64,000 nt of DNA from assembly GCF_023167465.1 (NCBI RefSeq), contig NZ_AP025698.1:558001-622000 (forward strand). Reading direction: 5' to 3'. The stretch is from Methanothermobacter tenebrarum (lineage in GTDB: Archaea; Methanobacteriota; Methanobacteria; Methanobacteriales; DSM-23052). The notes under the pieces are model-generated. The model had not been told where the DNA came from. It did no database searches and saw only the letters and a program-made list of their open reading frames with translations. The translations under genes were made by a program, and so were the position numbers. Shown one piece after another: positions 59,541 to 64,000 of this stretch (position 1 is the first letter of the stretch; every line of letters begins with the position of its first letter).

Positions 59541-60941
59541 ATGACAGATTTCAGTGAATGGTTCCATAATATCCTAGAGGAGGCAGAAATAATCGATTCA
59601 AGATATCCCATCAAGGGCATGAATGTATGGTTACCCTACGGTTTCCAGTTACGGAAACACACCCTAGAAATTCTCCGAAACATCCTAGACCGGGACCATC
59701 AGGAAACCCTATTCCCACTCCTAATACCCGAGGACCAGCTTGAAAAGGAATCAATACACGTGAAAGGTTTCGAGGATGAAGTCTACTGGATAACCCACGG
59801 GGGACTCACAAAGTTAAACAAAAAACTAGCACTCAGACCCACTAGTGAAACAGCAATGTACCCCATGTTCTCATTATGGATAAGATCCCACACAGACCTC
59901 CCCCTGCGGATTTACCAGATAGTTAACACTTTCAGGTATGAGACAAAACATACAAGGCCACTTATACGTGTAAGGGAGATCACAACATTCAAAGAAGCCC
60001 ATACAGTACATGAAACAATGGAAGAAGCCGAAGAACAAGTCCAAGAGGCTATCAGACTCTACAAGGAGTTCTTCAACACCATAGCCATACCCTATATTAT
60101 AACAAAGAGACCACCCTGGGACAAATTCCCAGGATCTGACTATACAATAGCATTTGACACACTACTACCAGATGGTAAAACATTACAAATCGCAACCGTC
60201 CACAACCTTGGACAAACATTCTCCAAAACCTTCAATATAAAATTTGAAACACCCACAGGTGAACATGAATACGCATACCAAACCTGTTACGGATTATCTG
60301 ACAGGATAATAGCATCCATAATAGCCGTCCACGGAGACGAATCAGGCCTGCGCCTACCACCAGAAGTCGCACCATACCAGATAATCATAGTACCAATAAT
60401 CTTCAAAGAAGAAACGGAAGAAATTATGAAAGCTTGTGAAAAAATCAGGGACAAGTTAAAGGATGCTGGTTTCCGAGTGAAACTAGATGACCGGGATATA
60501 AGGGCCGGGAGAAAATATTACGAATGGGAGATGAAAGGAGCGCCACTCCGCATAGAAATCGGCCCAAGAGACCTTAAAAGGAATGTTGTGGTGGTTGCAA
60601 GAAGGGATACCAAAGAAAAAATTGAAATAAAAACAGAAGACCTAGAAGAAGAAACAGATAAAATACTTCACGATATTACTAGGACGCTAAGAGAAGAAGC
60701 ATGGAAAAAAATGCAAGATAATATAAGAACAGCCACCAACCTCGAAGAAGCGAAAAAAATAATAAAGGAAAAGAAGGGTATAATCTCATTCCCATGGTGC
60801 GGAGATGAAGAATGCGGGAAAAGCATAGAAGAAAAAATAAAAGTAGACATCCTCGGGATAACCGAAGCTGAGAAAAAAAGTTCCTGTATAAATTGTGGAA
60901 AAGAAGCCGAACATAAAGCTTTCCTAGCTAAAACATACTAA
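59541..60941 (+). CDS. proS: Prolyl-tRNA synthetase, archaeal/eukaryal type
   Basis: Charges tRNA-Pro. 466 residues of the class II archaeal form: FSEWFHNILEEAEIIDSRYPIKGMNVWLPYGF, motif 2 region FRYETKHTRPLIRVREITTFKEAHT, IAVHGDESGLRLPPEVAPYQIIIVP (motif 3 and start of the anticodon domain), and a C-terminal zinc module with PWCGDEECG and SCINCGKEAEHKAF. ATG 59541 is 5 nt after GGTGGAT; ATG 59535 is the alternative. Complete. It starts a plus-strand run with an exported protein, cofC and thiD. Confidence 0.97.
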   Translation: MTDFSEWFHNILEEAEIIDSRYPIKGMNVWLPYGFQLRKHTLEILRNILDRDHQETLFPLLIPEDQLEKESIHVKGFEDEVYWITHGGLTKLNKKLALRPTSETAMYPMFSLWIRSHTDLPLRIYQIVNTFRYETKHTRPLIRVREITTFKEAHTVHETMEEAEEQVQEAIRLYKEFFNTIAIPYIITKRPPWDKFPGSDYTIAFDTLLPDGKTLQIATVHNLGQTFSKTFNIKFETPTGEHEYAYQTCYGLSDRIIASIIAVHGDESGLRLPPEVAPYQIIIVPIIFKEETEEIMKACEKIRDKLKDAGFRVKLDDRDIRAGRKYYEWEMKGAPLRIEIGPRDLKRNVVVVARRDTKEKIEIKTEDLEEETDKILHDITRTLREEAWKKMQDNIRTATNLEEAKKIIKEKKGIISFPWCGDEECGKSIEEKIKVDILGITEAEKKSSCINCGKEAEHKAFLAKTY

Positions 60942-60954
60942 AGGAGAATAGACC

Positions 60955-61635
60955 ATGAACTTGAGGGTCCTGATCCTAATAAGCCTCATAATAATCTTCG
61001 CAGGAGGCCTAGGATCCCTCTGCTACCTCCACCATGGTGGTATAACCCTCAAAGAAGCATATGATAAAGGAAATGTTAATATAACCCAGATAACCTCTGC
61101 TGGTACAATCCCCCACCAAGTACTTATCTCCACCAACAGTGAAGAACCAGTAAGAGTGGAAAAGGGGACCATCCTAACCAACCCAGAATCAGAAGATCTT
61201 GTAATCGCAAGAGACGAGATAATACCTCCAAGGAGTAACAGTACAATACCAGCCTATTGTATCGAACCAGAACAAAGCGCCATTAAAGGAAGCCAACTAA
61301 ACGTGTCAGATAAAGCCCCGGAGATGATACAGGAGGTCATAGAATCATCAAACCCGGAAAACCCCTCAGAAGCATTTAACACACAATTAAAAATATGGTT
61401 ACTGGCAAGAGGATCCAACTTTGACATATACCGTGGAGAAGTCTACTATACAGTAAAAGCAAACAACATGTATTTCTACCAATTCAAGGAAAACCTTTCA
61501 TTTACAAAGGCAGAGCTCATGGCAAAATTCAACCTAACCGAAGAACAATTAAATTCCATAAACATAAACAGCACAATCCTTTCAAGTGGCAAAAACTGGC
61601 TAGACGAAATCATGGAATTCCTCAGACTAAAATAA
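60955..61635 (+). CDS. Exported or membrane-anchored protein of unknown function
   Basis: 226 residues. MNLRVLILISLIIIFAGGLGSLCYL is a signal anchor; the rest is hydrophilic and would face outside. A central beta-rich domain reads VLISTNSEEPVRVEKGTILTNPESEDLVIARDEIIPPRSNSTIPAYCIEPEQSA, which has the look of an immunoglobulin-like or thioester-like surface domain. A helical part (EAFNTQLKIWLLARGSNFDIYRG) follows. ATG 5-6 nt after AAAGGAGA. It lies 14 nt after proS and 21 nt before cofC but is probably unrelated to either in function. No family recognised. Confidence 0.7.
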   Translation: MNLRVLILISLIIIFAGGLGSLCYLHHGGITLKEAYDKGNVNITQITSAGTIPHQVLISTNSEEPVRVEKGTILTNPESEDLVIARDEIIPPRSNSTIPAYCIEPEQSAIKGSQLNVSDKAPEMIQEVIESSNPENPSEAFNTQLKIWLLARGSNFDIYRGEVYYTVKANNMYFYQFKENLSFTKAELMAKFNLTEEQLNSININSTILSSGKNWLDEIMEFLRLK

Positions 61636-61656
61636 AACTAGAGGAGACCAAAGAAC

Positions 61657-62328
61657 ATGAAAATTTATGGAATCATCCCAGTCTCAGCATTCGCACATGC
61701 AAAGACAAGACTCTCACCAACTCTCTCACCATCAGAAAGAGAGAACCTCCTAAAGGTCATGTTAAAAGACGTTACAAAAAGCCTGAAAAAAAATGTGGAT
61801 GAATTAATTGTCATAAGCGCCGACAGGGAAGTTCTCCACTTCGCCAACGAATTAGGAGTCCAAACACTTAAAGAAAAGGGCCAAACAGACCTCAACGGGG
61901 CCCTGGAACAGGCAGTCAAATGGTGCGAATCCAAATGTGATAAAATCATAATAGTACCCTCAGATGTGCCGCTCATCGGCAAAACCAACCTAGAAAGCCT
62001 AATCCAAGACGCGAGAAAATATGATATGATAATAGCCCCTGCCAAGGGTGGTGGGACAAACGCCCTCTTATTCCCCCCCGGGACTATAAAATTGCGCTTC
62101 GGGGACTGCAGCTTCTTCAAACATATAAAAGAGGCTAAAAGGCTGAACCTTTCCATCAAAATCTATGATTCATTCTACCTATCATTAGATGTTAACACAG
62201 CCGAAGACCTCGGGGAGATAATACTCCATGGAAAAAACACCTACACAAAATCTTACCTAGAAGATCTTAAACTAAAAGTAAAACCATCCCGGGGCGCTGA
62301 AAGACTCCAAATAGAAAAAGAAGGGTAA
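61657..62328 (+). CDS. cofC: 2-phospho-L-lactate guanylyltransferase CofC
   Basis: Activates 2-phospho-L-lactate with GTP to make the side-chain donor for coenzyme F420, the electron carrier of methanogenesis. 223 residues: IPVSAFAHAKTRLSPTLSPSERENLLKVML (nucleotide-binding N-terminus), LNGALEQAVKWC, IIIVPSDVPLIGKTNLESLI with the Asp of the metal site, and PAKGGGTNALLFPPG. All fit CofC. ATG 9 nt after GAGGAGACC. It is followed 5 nt later by thiD. Its partner CofD is outside the window. Confidence 0.93.
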   Translation: MKIYGIIPVSAFAHAKTRLSPTLSPSERENLLKVMLKDVTKSLKKNVDELIVISADREVLHFANELGVQTLKEKGQTDLNGALEQAVKWCESKCDKIIIVPSDVPLIGKTNLESLIQDARKYDMIIAPAKGGGTNALLFPPGTIKLRFGDCSFFKHIKEAKRLNLSIKIYDSFYLSLDVNTAEDLGEIILHGKNTYTKSYLEDLKLKVKPSRGAERLQIEKEG

Positions 62329-62332
62329 TTAG

Positions 62333-63076
62333 ATGATCGCATTAACAATCGCCGGATTCGACCCATCCGCCGGCGCTGGCATCCTAAACGACGTTAAAAC
62401 ATTCTCAGCCCTCAAAGTTTATGGGACGGCTGCCATAACAGCCCTAACAGCCCAAAATCCTAATAGAGTCGCTGGCATACACCCCCTACCTCCAAGTTTC
62501 ATAGAAGAACAAATAGACCTAATCATGGAATACCTACCCATAGAATATGCAAAAACAGGAATGCTATACTCAGAGGACATAATAAAAACAGTCACCCGGA
62601 AGATACGAGAATACAAGCTTAAAACAGTCGCTGACCCTGTGATGATAGCAGAGTCAGGCTCGCCACTAGCAATGAAAGGGATGATAAAAGCCTTTAAAAA
62701 ACACCTACTCAAAGAATCTATACTAGTAACACCCAACCTACAAGAAGCCGAAGCACTATCCAATATGAGTATAAAAACAATCAAAGACGCCGAAAAAGCC
62801 GCTAGGAAAATAGGCAGAAAATGCAATGTAATAATCACAGGAGGCCACCTAGAGGGTAAAAACATATTCTTCGATGGTAAAATCAAAATCTTCGAAGAAA
62901 AGTTAATAAAAAGCAGGAACACCCATGGAAGCGGGTGCTCGTTTTCAGCGGCTATAGTCGCCCACCTAACAAGAGGCTATAGCCTAGAAGAGAGTATAAA
63001 AATGGCTACAAGGTTCGTGAAGGAAGCCATACGCCATGGCAACTGGGGGACCCTCAACCAATTCTGGAGATTATAA
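62333..63076 (+). CDS. thiD: Hydroxymethylpyrimidine (phosphate) kinase ThiD
   Basis: Phosphorylates HMP and HMP-P for thiamin. 247 residues: MIALTIAGFDPSAGAGILNDVKTFSAL at the N-terminus, ITALTAQNPNRV, EYAKTGMLYS, ADPVMIAESGSPL, LVTPNLQEAEAL and the anion-hole/catalytic segment NTHGSGCSFSAAIVAHL. It ends right after the kinase domain; many archaeal ThiD proteins carry an extra C-terminal ThiN domain, absent here. ATG after AAGGGTAATTAG. Convergent with purA, overlapping by 6 bp. Confidence 0.94.
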   Translation: MIALTIAGFDPSAGAGILNDVKTFSALKVYGTAAITALTAQNPNRVAGIHPLPPSFIEEQIDLIMEYLPIEYAKTGMLYSEDIIKTVTRKIREYKLKTVADPVMIAESGSPLAMKGMIKAFKKHLLKESILVTPNLQEAEALSNMSIKTIKDAEKAARKIGRKCNVIITGGHLEGKNIFFDGKIKIFEEKLIKSRNTHGSGCSFSAAIVAHLTRGYSLEESIKMATRFVKEAIRHGNWGTLNQFWRL

Positions 63077-64000
63077 AAGTTCACTCCTCAAATCAATAGT
63101 ATCCTCAAGATCCGGGCCAGTGGATATTATAGTCACCGGAACCCCCGTAGCATCCTCTATCTCCTCGATAAACCTTTTAGCATCACTTGAGAGCTTGGAA
63201 TATTCACGGACCCTTTCACATCTTGGATATAGACGATCAACACAAGTAACCGCTATCTGGGTTGCACCATTTATCATGCATGATTCCCTTGCCATGTCCA
63301 TGTCAAAAAGGCCTATCCTCCTCCTCCTACCAGTAACAGTACCATACTCTTCCAAGCCCATCTTCTCGGCTTCTTCCTGGCTTATCTCCGTAGGGAACGG
63401 TCCCTTACCCACCCTGGTAGCATATGCTTTGAATACCGTGATAACCTCGTCTATACGGGTTGGCCCGACACCCACATCAGCCGCGGCCGTGCTTGCGGTA
63501 GTGTCCTTACTAGTGACATATGGGTAGGTCCCATAATAGAGTGAAAGGCCAAATCCCTGTGAACCTTCAATGAAAACATCACTGCCTTCATCAAGGGTCT
63601 TGTTTATTTCAAGGGGGACGTCAGTCAAATATTCTTCTAATTCAGGTATTTCCCTTGCAAGTTTAGCTGTTCTCATAACCCGTTCCGCATTTGCAGGACC
63701 GCAACCTGTACCTGTACTCCCTATCTTCTTTGACAGGTAATCAGATGATCTGTCCTGGATTTTATGCTTTTCTTCGATGATGGCGCATCTATGATCTATG
63801 AAGGTTCTCCCCTTGACATTATACTTGTTCAGATTTTCCATTTCAGAGAGGAAGACTTCGGGGTCTATTAGTACACCAGCTCCAATTAACAGCTTAGCAT
63901 CTCTATGAACAAAACCGGATGGTGTAAGTCTTAAGGCATACTTTTCGCCTTTGAATTCTACTGAGTGCCCTGCGTTGGGTCCTACACCAGCCCTGGCGAT
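63071..64000 (-). CDS. purA: Adenylosuccinate synthetase, C-terminal part (runs off the window)
   Basis: Joins IMP and aspartate with GTP in AMP synthesis. The frame is open on the minus strand from the window edge (RAGVGPNAGHSVEFKGEKYALRLTPSGFVHRDAKLLIGAGVLIDPE) to the stop at 63071, about 309 codons. Visible motifs: NAGHS with the catalytic His, GPANAERV, DVFIEGSQGFGLSLYYGTYPYVTS (IMP and GTP contacts), and TGRRRRIGLFD. The N-terminal P-loop (GDEGKGK) lies beyond the edge. An internal ATG at 63841 must not be taken as the start. Archaeal-type length would be about 340. Confidence 0.95.
   Translation of the reverse strand: MARAGVGPNAGHSVEFKGEKYALRLTPSGFVHRDAKLLIGAGVLIDPEVFLSEMENLNKYNVKGRTFIDHRCAIIEEKHKIQDRSSDYLSKKIGSTGTGCGPANAERVMRTAKLAREIPELEEYLTDVPLEINKTLDEGSDVFIEGSQGFGLSLYYGTYPYVTSKDTTASTAAADVGVGPTRIDEVITVFKAYATRVGKGPFPTEISQEEAEKMGLEEYGTVTGRRRRIGLFDMDMARESCMINGATQIAVTCVDRLYPRCERVREYSKLSSDAKRFIEEIEDATGVPVTIISTGPDLEDTIDLRSELL

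Noticed and set aside
63071..63841. purA starting at the ATG at 63841
   Set aside because: The frame stays open to the window edge and encodes NAGHS and other essential PurA residues upstream of that ATG.

Overview
The window looks like a chromosome segment of a thermophilic methanogenic archaeon of the order Methanobacteriales, most like Methanothermobacter. The reasons are the gene content: methenyl-H4MPT cyclohydrolase, archaeal MetE and archaeal thymidylate synthase, F420 (CofC) and corrinoid (CbiP, CbiF) biosynthesis, sn-glycerol-1-phosphate dehydrogenase, membrane LonB, ArfB, and Mur/MraY-type enzymes of the kind used for pseudomurein. Translation signals agree: many starts (ATG, GTG or TTG) sit about 4 nt behind GGTGAT, the complement of the archaeal 16S 3' end.

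Layout. 1-6.4 kb: cobyric acid synthase (partial), a PAS-only sensor, LonB, PRPP synthase, hypAB, a DUF354 glycosyltransferase-like protein and tRNA-Ala(GGC). 6.4-11.7 kb: a GNAT acetyltransferase, a polytopic membrane protein, the DUF1890/DUF1894 pair and a C1 cluster metE-thyA-mch closed by a hairpin terminator. 11.7-14.4 kb: a loose region with a zinc-ribbon lipoprotein, a TnpB-type insertion-element relic, a membrane-anchored thermonuclease and an exported DJ-1/PfpI protein. 14.5-24.5 kb: XRE-cupin regulator, acyl-CoA synthetase, a large helicase, a glycosyltransferase-like membrane gene broken by an in-frame TGA, a B12-dependent ribonucleotide reductase with an intein, ArfB and a PUA protein.

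24.8-32.1 kb is a surface-polysaccharide island. Pyruvyltransferase, GT4 and flippase are intact. A GT2, a nucleotide-sugar epimerase, a glutamate-synthase-like gene and a DUF5654 gene are truncated or frameshifted. 32.4-39.8 kb: DUF763, small proteins, and a ChlI/D plus CobN/BchH chelatase pair in a non-photosynthetic organism. 39.8-47.8 kb: two more short TnpB-derived elements, a MurT-like ligase, a two-repeat CRISPR-like remnant, MetG, a DUF530-type protein, an HTH protein and a MraY-like transferase.

47.8-52.7 kb, on the minus strand, is the most unusual block. Two pilin-like proteins are followed by a compact operon: roadblock/MglB protein, a degenerate KaiC-like domain fused to a Ras-like GTPase, two KaiC-like ATPases and a TPR protein. 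It resembles a GTPase-controlled switch attached to a surface-filament locus. 52.8-64 kb: two small unknown genes, CbiF, a NikR-type regulator divergent from a ZnuACB-type metal ABC transporter, RpiA, UPF0179, EgsA, ProS, an exported unknown, CofC, ThiD and PurA (partial).

All assignments were made by reading translations and motifs; no database search was run.
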